Positions 43,723 to 57,402 are shown, counted from the stretch's first letter. The stretch is 64,000 nucleotides of DNA from Antedon bifida (GCA_963402885.1 OY727103.1:9202085-9266084); one strand, 5' to 3'. Made by a program: numbers and translations. Notes: a model not told the origin generated them from the letters alone.

Positions 43723-45242
43723 TGTTGAACCCACAAATGTAAAAACGCCCACAAATGTGAAAACAACCACAAATGTGAAAACGCATCACCCACAAATGTG
43801 AAAACAGCCACAAATGTGAAAACGCATCACCCACAAATGTGAAAACAGCCACAAATGTGAAAACGCATCAACCACAAATGTAATAAACAGCGCCCACAAA
43901 TGTGAAAACGATCATCGCCCACAAATGTGATAACGCCCACAAATGTAAAAAAAAGAGAGACTTTTTCGCCCACAAATGTAAAAAAAATCAGATCAAATTT
44001 AATGCTAGACTCAAACAATTTTGATCGAGTTAATACATTATTATTATCATGATTGTATTGAGTTGTTTCAATAATTGTTTGTTCACGATACGTCTGTTAG
44101 GGTCGTCGTTAACGCGTTGGATTATTACCATTTGCTGCTTGTGTACGCGATATTTGCATGTTAACTCGTTTGTTTAATGTACGTAATAGTTCAAGACGAT
44201 GTTTGTTATTTTCTGCGCGCGTGCACCATACTTCAAGGTCAAGGCCATGTTATATCATTGTTGCTTCTACTGTGTGGTTGTTGGCTTACTATTATGTACG
44301 TATTGTTATAAGTCGATGTTCGATGTTTTTTTGCGCGTGTACACGATACTAAAAGGTCAAGGTTAAATTGCTACTTGTATGTAGTGTGTGGTTATTAACT
44401 CGTTGGCTTATTGTTATGTTCGTATAGTTCCAAGTCGATGTTCGATTCGATGTTTTTTGTGCGCGTGCACGATACTACAAAGGTCATGACTTGTATACCA
44501 TTGCTACTTGTGGTGTGTGGTTGTTAACTCGTTGGCTTACTGATATGTACGTATAGTTTCAAGTCGAAGTTCGATGTTTTGCGCGCGTGCAATAGTATAT
44601 ATGACCTTGACCTTGTGGTATTGTGTACGCGCACAAAAACATCGAATCGAGCATCGACTTATAACAATACGTACATAATAGTAAGCCAACAACCACACAC
44701 TAGAAGCAACAATGATATAACATGGCCTTGACCTTGAAGTATGGTGCACGCGCGCAGCAAATAACAAATATCGTCTTGAACTATTACGTTCATTAAACAA
44801 ACGAGTTAACGTGCAAATATCGCGCGCACGAGCAGCAAATGATAATAATCCAACGTGTTAACGACGACCCTAACAGACGTATCGTGAACAAACAATTATT
44901 GAAACAACTCAATACAATCATGATATAATGTATTAACTCGATCAAAATTGTCTGAATCTAGCATTAAATTTGATCTGATTTTTTTTACATTTGTGGGCGA
45001 AAAAGTCTCTCTTTTTTTTACATTTGTGGGCGTTATCACATTTGTGGGCGATGATCGTTTTCACATTTGTGGGCGGTGTTTTCACATTTGTGGTTGATGC
45101 GTTTTCACATTTGTGGTTGTTTTCACATTTGTGGGTGATGCGTTTTCACATTTGTGGTTGTTTTCACATTTGTGGGTGATGCGTTTTCACATTTGTGGTT
45201 GTTTTCACATTTGTGGGCGTTTTCACATTTGTGGGTTCAACA
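43723..45242. mobile_element. Foldback palindromic element, 1,520 bp, 5-bp flanking repeat
   Basis: Ends are exact inverses: tgttgaacccacaaatg at 43,723 and catttgtgggttcaaca at 45,242, flanked by AGGTT (43,718-43,722 and 45,243-45,247). Each outer arm is a minisatellite of cacaaatgtgaaaac units with variable spacers. Inner arms (44,000-44,330 and 44,600-44,970) match in inverse. The middle holds ~120-bp repeats present in extra copies on the left. No transposase. Structure resembles foldback/Galileo-type elements. Confidence 0.85.
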
Positions 45243-45280
45243 AGGTTTGTACTCTTGGAGTACCCTCTAGTTATATACTG

Positions 45281-48200
45281 TGCATGTTGACATAAATCTG
45301 AAATATAAAATTATCCTTAACAAAAATGTAATGTAATACTAATAATATGAAACGTGTGGAACACTTGTGTCATTCCCCATTTTGGTTATGTTTTACAGAT
45401 CATTCAATCATACAATGATAGAACTAACAAGTAAGTACTTGACAATTGGTTTAACAAAATAGTTAACATTTATTTTTAAATAGAACTGTTAAGTACATTA
45501 ATCAATAAGAATAGTTTTGCCACGAATACCTTATTATAATACAGTATTCACTTTTGTGAATGTTACAATTAAATATTGTTTCTCCTATATTACTCGTTTA
45601 ACTCCAACGTAAATACGTTGCTTTCAATCAATGTATATCGTATACGTACTTGTCTAATGATAGTTTTAAAACAATCAGTTTAAACAGAAAAACTTACGCA
45701 AAAGTTGATGTCATTTCAACAGTACATGTATGCTGACGAAGCAGTATGAGGATTGTAAAACTTATACAAATTAGACTTGTAGTTTGTTATCTAACTGTAG
45801 CTAAGATAAAACAAATATTCACAATTGTTTGGTATTGTTGCGAAATATAAGTAATGTATACATACAATAATTCACCATAGATACTGTACGTATTTACTTT
45901 ATTTTAGTTAAACATATTGACTGTTTTTTTTAAATATAGTTTTAGTCCTGTATAGTCTTAATGATACGGTAACGTCAGAATAGCGTTTCGCTCATCAATC
46001 CAGATATTAACAAACAAATTGGCAATTTTTGTTTTGCCATTATGTCATTAGGATTTTGATTGAATGTTATCGTTTATTTTGTTTTTTCAGTGACATACTA
46101 CAAAAGTGATTAACTTTATTAAAACTGCAAAATTACTTATTTACCTTCATTGTTCATGTTTTGGGGGTAAAATACATCTTTAAGTTAACAGACTCATTGC
46201 CAGACTAGTCTACACATACCGAACGACTCACAGTTTAATGTATAATGTACGGTATACTAAAATAGTTTCGTTGTAAGGCTCTTCTTTAGATAAGATAAAT
46301 CCGAGAATCAGAGACGTATTTTACAAACTGTCCTTATTCTGACGATTTTTTGTAAGTTAAAATTAAAAGTATTTATTTATACATAGAGTAAAAAAAGATT
46401 AAGAAAATTTAATATCTGCATTAATCTCACATTTAATTCTTGATACATACATGGTGTTCAAATAGCGTGTTTATTTGATTGACAGCAGTGCTTTAGCATA
46501 GACTATCAGATTGGATTGGAAAGTCTGTTTATTTTGTTTGTCGATGGTTAACAATATAGGCTTATGTAAACATTACAAGGTAGCGATACGTGTTGTACCT
46601 TTGTAGAGTTTGCCTTAATACATTTGCAAAGAAAATAATTATGATTTTTGGAGAACATTCCATAAAAAAAATATGCAGAAAAGTTGTTCATATGTTTGTG
46701 CATCTTCTTAAAAGTGTATCACCAAAAACAATATGTTAACAGATAAACGTAAATCGGAGTTAAGGCCGATATACACTGTAACTACAACAACATCACTATT
46801 CGTGACAACAAAAAAAGTAACAAGCATAACGTCATCGCCTCATACATATTCATTTGACTAGATAATGCCCTTTAATAGTTTCTGCCTAATTAGAAAAAGA
46901 ATAATGCTGAATGTGCTGAAATAGGGATTAAGTAAACCAATCGTGAATTTGGAAATTGAACGACGACATTGCCATATCCCGTTAAGCTGTTTTTAAGCAT
47001 GTAAAGTGTATTAATATTTTATTCTATTTTTTATAACGTGAAAAAATGCAAATCAGAACCGATTATGTTTGATATTCGCGAATATATTCGTGATTCGATG
47101 TTGAGACGATTTATGAAAAGTTAAGTATTTCGGAATGCTTCTTAAGATGAAGATACTAATACTTTTTTTTCATATCTCACAAATGGAAACCAACTTAAGG
47201 TTGCCTACGATAAGTTGGGACTGTAAAATGGAATGTGTAGGTTATTGTGTGCAGTTGTATGAGGATTGTATAACTTATACAAATTAGACTTTATACTTTG
47301 TTATCTAACTGTAGCCAAGTTAAACCAAATATGCACCATTGTTTGGTGCTGTTGCGACATATAAGTAATATATACATACAATAAATCACCATATATCTAG
47401 GTCTTTTATTTAATTCTATTTACACCTAGATAGATTGTTTTTTTCAAATATTGTTTTAGTCACGTAGTCATTATTGATAACATCAGAATAACGATTCGCT
47501 CATCAATACAAATATTATATTAACGAACGAAATTTGGCTTTTGGTCATTATGTTAAAAAAATAACCAGTAATTTAATATTGTCCATGATCATATAAAAAA
47601 TGGCACCGTTGATTAATTTTACAATTAAAGGTATTGTCCCTTGAAACTTTGTGTTGTTTTTGAATATGCCACACCATTTTTTTTTTACTACAAACGTAAT
47701 TAACTTTCCAAAATAGACTATTCAAAGTCTAATTTTATGAACCCTTATTTTTCATACTTTTGTTGACAGGCCCAGTTGGCGGTCCACACGACGACTTGTT
47801 ACGTGTATGGATTTTACTGTTTGATTGTGTCATCTCATCTTTTAGAGAGAAACGTAATCGAATAAGAACACTTTACAGCAGCTCTAAAGAACATTACTTG
47901 GTGCGATAGTTATCAGGCCATGTTTATCTTTTCGTATCGACGAATGTCATTTACAAAATATGCTATCATTATAAGTAGCACCAACATGATAATTATATCA
48001 CAAGCTTTGTCAATTACCATGATTTTTTATCCATGAAGTCCTGTTTAAACACGCACTGGCTGTCTAATTATTATATCTGGCCTGTTATGGCAACCTAACT
48101 ATTTGTACTGAAAGTAAGTTTTTTGTGGAAATAACTTTATTATAACGTATTGAAAATAATAAGTTTAAACACACCGCCAGTGTTTTCGTTATAGCTCTTC

Positions 48201-51060
48201 TTCAGATAAGATAAATCAGAAACAAACCACGTATGTTAAGAGTATCTTAATTCTTACTATTTTTTGCATGTTAAAAAAATGTTTATTTATAAATAGAGGA
48301 AAAATAAGATTAAGAAGATTTAATATCTGTATTTATCTAAAATGTAATTCTTGGAACGTCTTTTCCCGGGATTGTATTACTTCTTTAAGCCTGTTTTCCT
48401 GTCAACGTAACGTTACGGCGAGTTTTGTTGAGTTGATCGGATTCAACGGTTTTACAGGAAAACGGGGTAAAGATAAACGTAAAAAATCTGAAATCATTGA
48501 AGTTGAATCGAGTTCAACTTCAACATCGTAACGATCGTTAAAACGGTTAAATGGTTCACAAAGTACGTCATTGCAGTTAGTGAAAAAATATGTACGTGCT
48601 GAAAATTCTTGAATTTTCACAACGCAATGATGTTTTCATCTGTTTTATACACTTTTATTTATAACTAGTGTAAGTTGAAGTTTCAATAGGTTTTATATAG
48701 GTTCAATACTGTATTTCTATAGTAAGTGTTACCTCTGCTAATTGTTGCAAGACTACCTAATATGTGTATATATTTTACTGTTTGATTGTGTCATAACATT
48801 TTTTTAGCTGCTCTGAACAGTAGCTAAGTGTGATAGTTGTTAGTTCATGTTTTTAACTTCTTTTTTACATACACTATTCCTTTGCGAAATATATGCTATC
48901 ACCATCATCATCAACATGAATATTATATCACAACCTTTGTCACTTACCATGATTTTGAAAGTGTTATATAAACACGTCATATCTCTCAGGTCTATTATAT
49001 TTATCGTGTAAGTATGACCGTGAGTCACAAGCCAATCTTGTGTATTGTTAGTTTGTTTTTTCTGGAATTAATTATTATAACGTACTCGAAATTATAAGTT
49101 TAAACGCACCGCCTGTGATTTAGTTGTAAGGCTATTCTTTAGATAAGATAATTCTGAGAAAAATGATGTATTTTACAGTGTCTTTATTGTGACGATTTTC
49201 AAAAATAAAATGTTTATGTATACATGGAGTAAAAAAAAAAGATTAAGAAGATTTAATATCTGTATTGATATCAAATTTAATCCTTGAAACGTCTTTTCCC
49301 GGTATTTTATAAACTCTTTAAAAGAGCCGCAGGTGATCATGGTAATCAAATAGCTTGTTTATGTGATTGTTGATTGGAAAGTCCATTTATTGTGTTTGTC
49401 CATGGTCAACAATATAGGCTTATGTAAACACTAAAAGGTAGCGATACATGTTGCACCTTTGTAGAGTTTGCCTTAATACATTTGCAACGAAAATAATTAT
49501 GGTTTTTGAACGTTGCGTCGAAAAGTTTGCAGACGTTGTTCATATGGTTGTGCATCTTCTTAAAACTGTATTTTACAAAAATAATATCTTTTTAAAATAA
49601 AAGATAAAAGTAAAGAAGATCGGAGTTGAGGCCGATATAAATATGTCTAAGAAAAAGATTAATGCTGCTGGTATAGGGAATAAGTTAACCAATTCTGAAA
49701 CGTAGAAATCGAACGACGACTGGTAAGCTGGTTTTTAGTCGCGTGGACGCGACTCTATAGTTCACTATGTCGGTCGGTCTGTCGGTCTGTCTGTCTGTCT
49801 GTCGGTCTGTCGGTCTGTCTGTCGGTCCGGTATCACTATGCGTTTTATCGCTTTCTGACCTTATCTTGATATCAGTTTAATCTAGCTATGTCAATTTTTC
49901 ACAGTATATTCCTTATGGCCAGGTATCGATGTGGTTATGTTTTCACGGTGCGCAATAAAAAATTACGCGGTCTACGCACGATTGAACGAAATCACGTTTG
50001 TAATCATATCATGCGTACGCGCGCTTAAAATTTTCAAAATTTATTTTTGATGAAATAAGAGTACGTTTCAGGCAATTTTAAGCGTTTACAAAATTGCCAT
50101 GAGTGCGCACATTTTTGCGCGCGCACTGCGCGTTAAATGTTATTGCGCACTCTTTTTGCCCGATTTCTGTTTTCTTGACTGACTTTTCAACCCGAAATTA
50201 CGTTATAGGAGCACGTCAAAAGTGACAGGCTACGCACGTGTAAATTTAAAAAATATAAATGTTTTTAAACATTTCAACATTTTTTGTTCAGTAATTTCGG
50301 TCAGTTGGTAGGTTGGTCGGTCGGTCTGTCTGTCGGTCCGGTATCACTATGCATTGTAGCATGCGACTTAATGGCTGTTGGCCTTGTTCAGTATGCATAT
50401 TTATTCACTCGAATCGAAAAGAGTTGACTAATGCGCATGCGTATTTATATTTTAATCTACATTTTGTGGCGTGAAACAAATCATAACTCAGGAATGTTTG
50501 ATTTTCGCGAATATATTCGCCTTGAGGAACATGCATTAGAGTAACCCTTTCTAAGAGACAATGGAGCAATAATAATTATAGTAGGCTACATTTTAGATAA
50601 TTAGGTATGTATCTGTTACATGTATGGATAATGGTAGCACGCCCTCTATACGTGTGAACACGATTGGATGTATTATGAATACAGATTGTATACGGTATTA
50701 TAAAAATCTATTCTGATTATTTTGTAAAGCATTTAACCTTAAAAGTAACATGATCTACAGAAGTGCCTAACTCGAAATTGATAGTGTTACATTGTTATGG
50801 ATACATTTGTATGTCTGTGTATGCATTATGACTAGCGATCTAGACAAAATGTCAGGTTTGCAATTGATTCACTGGTGTGTTGCAGATCGTGGCGGTATCA
50901 AACGTATTTGTTATGTACAACATAACATATAATTGAAATATGTAAATCGTAATAGTAAAATAAAAGTAACCCCCTTTTTGATTTTTTCGTAGTTTTGCGC
51001 AAGAAAGTCGAGATATTCGCCATTTTGTACAAGACATCACAATATAAAAATATCGCCCGG
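45281..51060. repeat. Mosaic of a complex multi-copy repeat family, part 1
   Basis: Recurring segments: 'gattaagaagatttaatatc' (46,397; 48,308; 49,240), 'aacaatataggcttatgtaa' (46,551; 49,410), 'accattgtttggtgttgttg' type (45,820; 47,330) and 'atcacaacctttgtcactta' type (47,995; 48,930). The same segments recur at 52-56 and 61-64 kb in the same orientation, with different gaps. Frames such as 48,268-48,531 lie inside this repeat and are not conserved between copies. No host gene recognised. Confidence 0.6.
49738..50400. mobile_element. GGTC/TGTC minisatellite MITEs with a CpG-rich repeat between
   Basis: 49,738-49,860: 'agtcgcgtggacgcgactct', then a (gtcggtctgtctgtct) array to 'ccggtatcactatgcgtttt'. 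50,300-50,395: 'ggtcggtcggtctgtctgtc' and the mate 'atgcgacttaatggctgttg'. Both are inverted relative to 35,300-35,675. Between them, 49,930-50,260 is the CpG-rich repeat related to 8,220-8,520. Confidence 0.6.
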
Positions 51061-51660
51061 TGAGACACCAGGTCTAGTCAACCAGGCCAAAAGTTGGTCC
51101 GGAATCGTTTTGTGACTAGGCCTAGGCCTAGCCGAGTACACTAGACTAGTAAATTACTGATGATAATATACATACCATTTACAAACAGGTATGTTATGTG
51201 AAAATAGTGAAACACCGAAACAATTAGGGTACACATACAATAATAAATAATAAAAATAAAGACTTCATATAATTATTCAAAATGACACCATTATTTTTTA
51301 TTCAGATGACAAACAAACATGCCAATCCACAAAAACCTTTGTAATGCTTAGGTGACCTAGCTAGCGCGGCCGATACACGACGCGCCAAGCCATCGCTCTA
51401 CTGTGATGCGCGGGGTATGTTGATGTTTCGACAGGAACCATTTTGACAGTCGTTCGTAACCAGATTAGTTACTTTCAAATAGTGAAATATTTACGGTGCA
51501 GACCGAATATAGTGTTCATATTGATAGTATAAACCAATAATTAACCTATCTACGGGATTTCGTAAAAAAACGCGAAACACGGAGATCTCCGTGTTTGGCA
51601 GTCAAGCGTTGTGTTTCCAAACACGAATATCTCCGTTTTTGGTTGTCAAAGTGTTATGAC
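51060..51660. promoter_or_regulatory. GC/CpG-rich patch with a 22-bp perfect palindrome
   Basis: 51,340-51,450 (ctagcgcggccgatacacga, cgacgcgccaagcc) is unusually CpG-rich for this window. At 51,575-51,596 a perfect palindrome centres on ggagatctcc, followed 30 bp later by a degenerate copy (aaacacgaatatctccg). On the minus strand acaaaATGGCGAATATC lies at about 51,025. This could be a promoter or first exon of an unseen gene, or a repeat; not proven. Confidence 0.25.
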
Positions 51661-54600
51661 CAGTTTAGTAACAACAATTAAATTTGTCTATGACACAGAG
51701 ACGGTGTTGTACACATTTTTCCTACTACACGCATCCATCAAATGAGTATAAGTTCGTAAACTAGAAAAACACGTACATGTGACTACTTTATTCTAATACA
51801 GTATTCACTTTTGTAAATTTTACTTAAAATGTTGTTTCTGTTATATTACTCGTTTAACTTTTAGTTAGTAGTATCAAATAAACAGTCCTTTTGAACATTA
51901 TACGTTTTTCGAAATAAATATATGCTTTGTTACCTCATTATAACTGCTATAATTGTTTGTTTTAAAAAGCGATAAAATGTATGAGTCTATTACAAAAACC
52001 ATTGAGGACTCTTAACATTCTTTTTATTTTAAATAATTGAAACTTATACCTATTCAGCTGCAACACAACTGTATTACATTGCTTTCAATAAATGTAAATC
52101 GTTATACTTGCCTAATGATGATGTCAAAATAAGCAGTTTGAAAAGAACAACTTACCCAAAATTAGACGTCATTTCAACAGAACCTGTACGCTGACGAAGT
52201 TGTATGAGGATTTTATAACATATACAAATTAGACTTTATACTCTTTTATCTAACTGTAGCCAAGTTAAAATAAATATTCACCATTGTTTGGTGTTGTTGC
52301 AATATGTAAGTAATATACATACACCAATTACCATTATTTCTTATCCATAAAATCCTATGTAAACACTCAGTGACTATCTCACTGACGTGTTATTATATCT
52401 GGCGTGTCATGGCCATAAGTGGCAACCTAACTATTTGTATTGAAAGTTTAAAAGTTTATTTGTGGAAATAAATTTATTATAACGTATTGAAAAAAATTTT
52501 AAGTTTAAACACACCGCCAGTGTTTTCGTTGTAATGCTCTTTTTTAGATAAGATAACTCAGAAACAAACGACGTATTTTACTGAGTGTACTTTTTTGGAC
52601 GATTTTTTTGCAAGCTAGAAAAAATGTTTATTTATAAAGAGAGTAAAACTAAGATTAAGAATATTTAATATCTGTATTTATCTCACATTTAATTCTTGGA
52701 ACGTCTTTTCCCGGGATTTTATACATTCTTTAAACCTGATTTCCTGTCGGTTTTCTCCTATAGGGCCTACTGTATTACTCGATAAGTTATTAGTATCAAA
52801 TAAACAGTCCTTTTGAAAGGACGTGATTTCGCTCGAGATAATGTATAGGGTTATTACAAAACAAAATCATTAAGGATTGTTAACATTATTTTTATTTCAA
52901 AAAAAAACTTATACCTTTATAATTAGAATCTGATAGTTGCATAAATGCATTTGAAAGGCAAACAACATAAACTGTTAAGAATTATTTTAATTCCTTTCTT
53001 TCAAGCAGACATACTATGAAATATATGTCACTGATCAGGAAGCAATGTAGTCCTGAACGGCCTAAGCTCTATTAGAAACAAGATATTTCACTACAGCAAA
53101 AGCCATGTAGACCTTGCATACTTAAGCCAACATTATGGTGTAAACGTCATTCATGGAAACAAGATAGTCCATTGCAACAAAAGCATATAGTCCTGGACGG
53201 CATGTTATACTTAACTAAGCCAGCATAGGAATATACGTTGTAAACCTACATTTATATAGAAACAAGATATTCCGTTTCAACATAAATACTTTATAACCTT
53301 GCTTTTAATAAATGTAGATTGTTATACTTGCCCAATGATAATGTCAAAATTGGAAGTTTGAACAGAACAACTTACACATAATTCTCCGACTTTTCAACAG
53401 CAGTATATGTATGATGACGATACTGTACGAATTTGAATATTTTCTTAAATAATTTAGACTTTGTATTCTTTTATAGTAACTCTCTGCTTAGCTTCGTTAA
53501 AACAAACAAAAACCATTGCCATTGTGTATACAGACCATAATTCACCAGTATTACCCTGTTGTTTTATTTAAAAGTATATACCTGTCATTGTCAATAGTAC
53601 ATGTATGCTGACGATGTTGTATGATGATTGTCTGACTATACATACAGTGTTCACTTTTGTGAATTTTACTTAAAATGTTGTTTCTCCTATATTACTCGTT
53701 TAAATTTTAGTAAGTTGCATCAAATAAACAGTCCATTTGAACATTATAAGTTTTTCAAAATAGATATATGTTTTGTTACATCATTATAACTGCTATAATT
53801 GTTTGTTTTAAAAGGCGATAAAATGTATGAGTCTATTACAAAATCCATTGAGGACTCTTAACATTCTTTTTATTTTAAATAATTCTAACTTATACATATT
53901 CCGCTGCAACACAACTGTGTTACCTTGCTTTCAATAAATGAAAACTGTTACAATTGCCTAATGATGATGTCAAAATAAGTAGTTTGAAAAGAACAACGTA
54001 CCCAAAATTATACGTCATTTCAACAGTACCTGTACGCTGACGATGCAGTATGAGGATTGTATAACTTATACAAACAAGACTTTAAACTTGTTTATCTAAC
54101 TGTAGCCAAGTTAAACTAAATATTCACCATTGTTTGGTGTTGTTGCGATATATAAGTACTATATACATACAAAAAGTAACCATAGATCTAGGTCTTTTAT
54201 TTTATTTACACCTATAGATTGTTTTTTCTAATATTGCTTTAGTCACGTAGTCTTAATTAATTGAAAACATCAAAATAACGATTCACTCATCAATACAGAT
54301 ATTATATTAACAAATGCAATTTGGCTTGGCATTATTTAAAAAAAACAGTAATGAAATATTTTCCATGATCATATAAAAAATAGCACCGTTGATTAATTTT
54401 ACAACTAAAGATATTGTCTCCTGAACAATTGAATAAACAAACGAGTTTTTTTGCAAGTTAAAAAAGAATGTTTATTTATAAATGGAGTAAAAATAAGATT
54501 AAGAAGATTTAATATCTGCATTTATCTCAAATCTAATTCTTGGAACGTCTTTTCCCGGGATTTTATAAATTCTTTAAACCTGATTTCCTGTCAATGTAAC

Positions 54601-54898
54601 GTTACGGGGAGTTGCGTTGACTTGATCGGATTCAACGATTTTACAGGAAAATGGGGTAAAAATCAACGTTAAAAATCTGCAATCATTGAAGTTAAATCGA
54701 GTTCAACTTCAAAATTACGATCGTTAAAACGGTTAATGGTTCACAAAGTACGTCAATGCAGTTAGTGAAAAAAAAAGGTACGCGCTGACAACTCTTGAAT
54801 TTTTACAACGCGATGATGATGTTTTTCACCTGTTTTGTACACTTTTATTTTATTTATAACTATTATAAGTTAAACTAAATTATAATATAAAAACAAAT

Positions 54899-55080
54899 TA
54901 ATCTAATGTTTGTCTTTAGAGTAAGCCTAGATTAAGATATCTGCGAAAAACTGTCCTAGGCAGGGTTGAAGCATCAACCAACACACATACCTTTTTCAAT
55001 TTTCACGCGGGCCCTGCTGCCGCGGAAGTTTTTCGCTGAAATCTTAATCTAGGCTTACTCTAAAGGCAAACATTAGATTA
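54899..55080. mobile_element. 182-bp hairpin MITE
   Basis: Inverted arms of ~54 bp: taatctaatgtttgtcttta at the left end and the complement of taaaggcaaacattagatta at the right end, extending inward through agagtaagcctagattaaga. The central ~70 bp is GC-richer. No coding capacity. It interrupts the complex repeat. Confidence 0.8.
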
Positions 55081-56853
55081 GCGCGTGGCTGGTATTGGTT
55101 TTACAACACTTCACGTCCGCGTACTAGTAAGTTGCTACTGTTACAGACGGTCCAATTTACCAGTAGATTGATTCGATGATAGAGATGGAGAGACAATATT
55201 ACATAGTATTCTCCTCTTTTTTCGTGAGTTTGTTTGTGTGAAAAATAAACACATGTGAAGCGTTGGTGATACATGGTGTGCCGAAGTATTAACAATTCCT
55301 TCAATAGGTTATACTGTATTTCTATAGTAAATGTTTCCTCTGCCAATTGTTGCAAGACGACCTAATACGTGTAGGCCTATATATTTTACTGTTTGATTGT
55401 GCCACCTGTGCCATTGTGCCAACACTTTTTCAGCTGCTCCAAAGAACAGTAACTAAGTGCGATAGTTGTTAGGACATGTTTATACCTTCTTTCTGTACCT
55501 ACAATATTCCTTTATGAAATATATGCTATCACTATCATCATCATCAACATGAATATTATATCACAACCTTTGTCACTTACGATGATTTTGAAAGTGTTAT
55601 ACAAACACGCACTATCTCTCAGGTGTATTATATGTGTCGTATATGTGTGACCATGAGTCACAAGCCAATCATGTGTATTGTTAGTAAGTTTTTTATGGAA
55701 TTAATTATTATAACGTACTCGAAATTATAAGTTTAAACGCACCGCCATTGGTTTATAGTTGTAAGGCTCTTCTTTAGATAAGATAACTCATAAAACAACG
55801 ATGTATTTTACAGTGTCTTTATTCTGACGATTTTTTTATAAGTTTCTATAAGTCTTTGCTCGGTATTTTATAAACTCTTTTGAAGAGCCGCAGGAACATA
55901 CATGGTGTTCAAATAGCGTGTTTATGTGATTGTTCATTGGAAAGTCCGTTTATTGTGTTTGTCCATGGTCAACAATATAGGCTTATGTAAACACTAAAAG
56001 GTAGCGATAATTGTTGCACCTTTGTAGAGTTTGCCTTAATACAATTGCAAAAAAAATAATTATGGTTTTTGGGGAACATTGCGTCAAAAAGTATGCAGAC
56101 GTTACAACAGATAAACGTAATGAAGATCGGAGTTGAGGCCGATATACACTGTAACCACAACAACATCACTATTCGTGACAACAAATAAGCAAAAAGCATA
56201 ACGTGCATGCATATTCATTTGACTCGATAAAATGCACTTTAGTAGTTTCTGCCTAATTAGACAAAGAATAATGCTGCTGGAATAAGTAAACCAATCCTGT
56301 ATTTGGAAATCGAAAGACGCCATTGTAATATCGCGTTAAGCTGGTTTTCAATATGCAAATATATTCACTCGAATCGAGTTGAATAATGCGCATGCATATT
56401 TATATTTTCATCTACTTTTTGTGGCGTGACAAAATGCGAAAACAAATCAGAACTCTGTTTGATTCTTGAGAATATATTCGCCTTGAGGAAACATGCTTTA
56501 GAGCAACCCGTTCTAAGAGACAACAACAGAGCAATAATATAGTAGGCTACATTTTAGATAGATTAGGTATATTTATCCTGTTACATGTATGGATAATGGT
56601 AGTACACCCTCTAGACGTGTAAACACGATGGCGATAAAGCCTTGGATGTATCATGAATACAGATTGTATACGGTATTATAAAAGGCTATTCTGATTATAA
56701 GTAACATGATATACAGAAGTGTCGAACTCAAATATTGATAGTTTTACATTTTTAAGTATACATGTGTACTTCTGTGTATACATTATGACTAGCGATCTAG
56801 ACAAATAATGTCAGGAACTAGTCCCGCAATTGCAATTGATTCAATTGTGTGTT

Positions 56854-56937
56854 GCAGATCGTGGCGTATCAGACAATGTATTTGTTATGTACAACACAAC
56901 ACTACAGCATTATTTGTCTGATACCGCCACGATCTGC
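56854..56937. repeat. 84-bp inverted repeat
   Basis: gcagatcgtggcgtatcaga is mirrored by tctgataccgccacgatctg with a ~35-bp loop. A one-armed relative is at 50,883 (gcagatcgtggcggtatcaa), so the hairpin formed after that segment was duplicated. Confidence 0.7.
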
Positions 56938-57330
56938 AAAAGTACATCGCTTTGTAGTGATTTAAGTGTATAGATATTATTGATAAAATAATAATCCAGC
57001 TGAAATATAGATTAAGACAGTAGTAACAACAATTACAGTTGTCTATGAGAGAGAGACGATGTTGTGCACATTTTTTCTACTGCACGCATCCATCAAATGG
57101 GTATAAAATCGACCGCCATTGTACTGCAGGGAATGTTTATATGAAATTATGACTATTTGAAAATATAGAACATTTAATTTTGTTGAACATTGGTCATTCA
57201 CATTTATTCAGCAATATAAATATTTACATTACAGGGATTTTACAGAGACAAGCAAGTGTATGTAGCCGTAACACCCTTTACAACAAAATAAATATAATGG
57301 GCTCGAATCTAACCACTAGCCGTCAGCGCA

Positions 57331-57402
57331 AGCTCGGTGGTCTAGAGGTATGAACGCCAGGCTAGTGATATGGAGGTCGTGGGTTCAAGTCCCACCCGAG
57401 AA
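57331..57402 (+). mobile_element. tRNA-like sequence (SINE head)
   Basis: 72 nt with a perfect T-stem (gtggg/cccac, loop ttcaagt), an A-box-like tggtctagaggtatga, and five of seven acceptor pairs. The anticodon stem is broken. Likely a tRNA-derived SINE head; a decayed tRNA gene is possible. Confidence 0.5.

Larger units (their letters stand above)
51661..57300. repeat. Mosaic of the complex repeat family, part 2
   Basis: Further copies of the segments named for 45-51 kb: 'gattaagaagatttaatatc' type at 52,650 and 54,497; 'tgttgtttctcctatattac' type at 51,830 and 53,680; 'aacaatataggcttatgtaa' at 55,970; 'accattgtttggtgttgttg' at 52,275 and 54,125. The 51.8-52.3 and 53.6-54.2 kb stretches are diverged duplicates of each other. 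No gene recognised. Confidence 0.6.

Noticed and set aside
44158..44800. Two open frames (plus 44,158-44,352; minus 44,537-44,800) with nearly the same protein
   Set aside because: They are the same sequence in the two arms of the foldback element; no known domain and no splice context.
43723..45242. Regular cacaaatgtg repeats with short spacers, superficially CRISPR-like
   Set aside because: Units are a minisatellite in mirrored arms of a palindrome, spacers are themselves repetitive, and the DNA is eukaryotic.
48268..48531. 87-codon frame ending in a Ser/Thr-rich tail
   Set aside because: Lies in the multi-copy repeat; copies at 54,451 and 63,430 do not keep the frame.
57331..57402. Functional tRNA gene
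   Set aside because: The anticodon stem does not pair and two acceptor pairs fail; better explained as a SINE head. The same applies to 43,535, 13,354, 10,327, 20,286 and 27,873.
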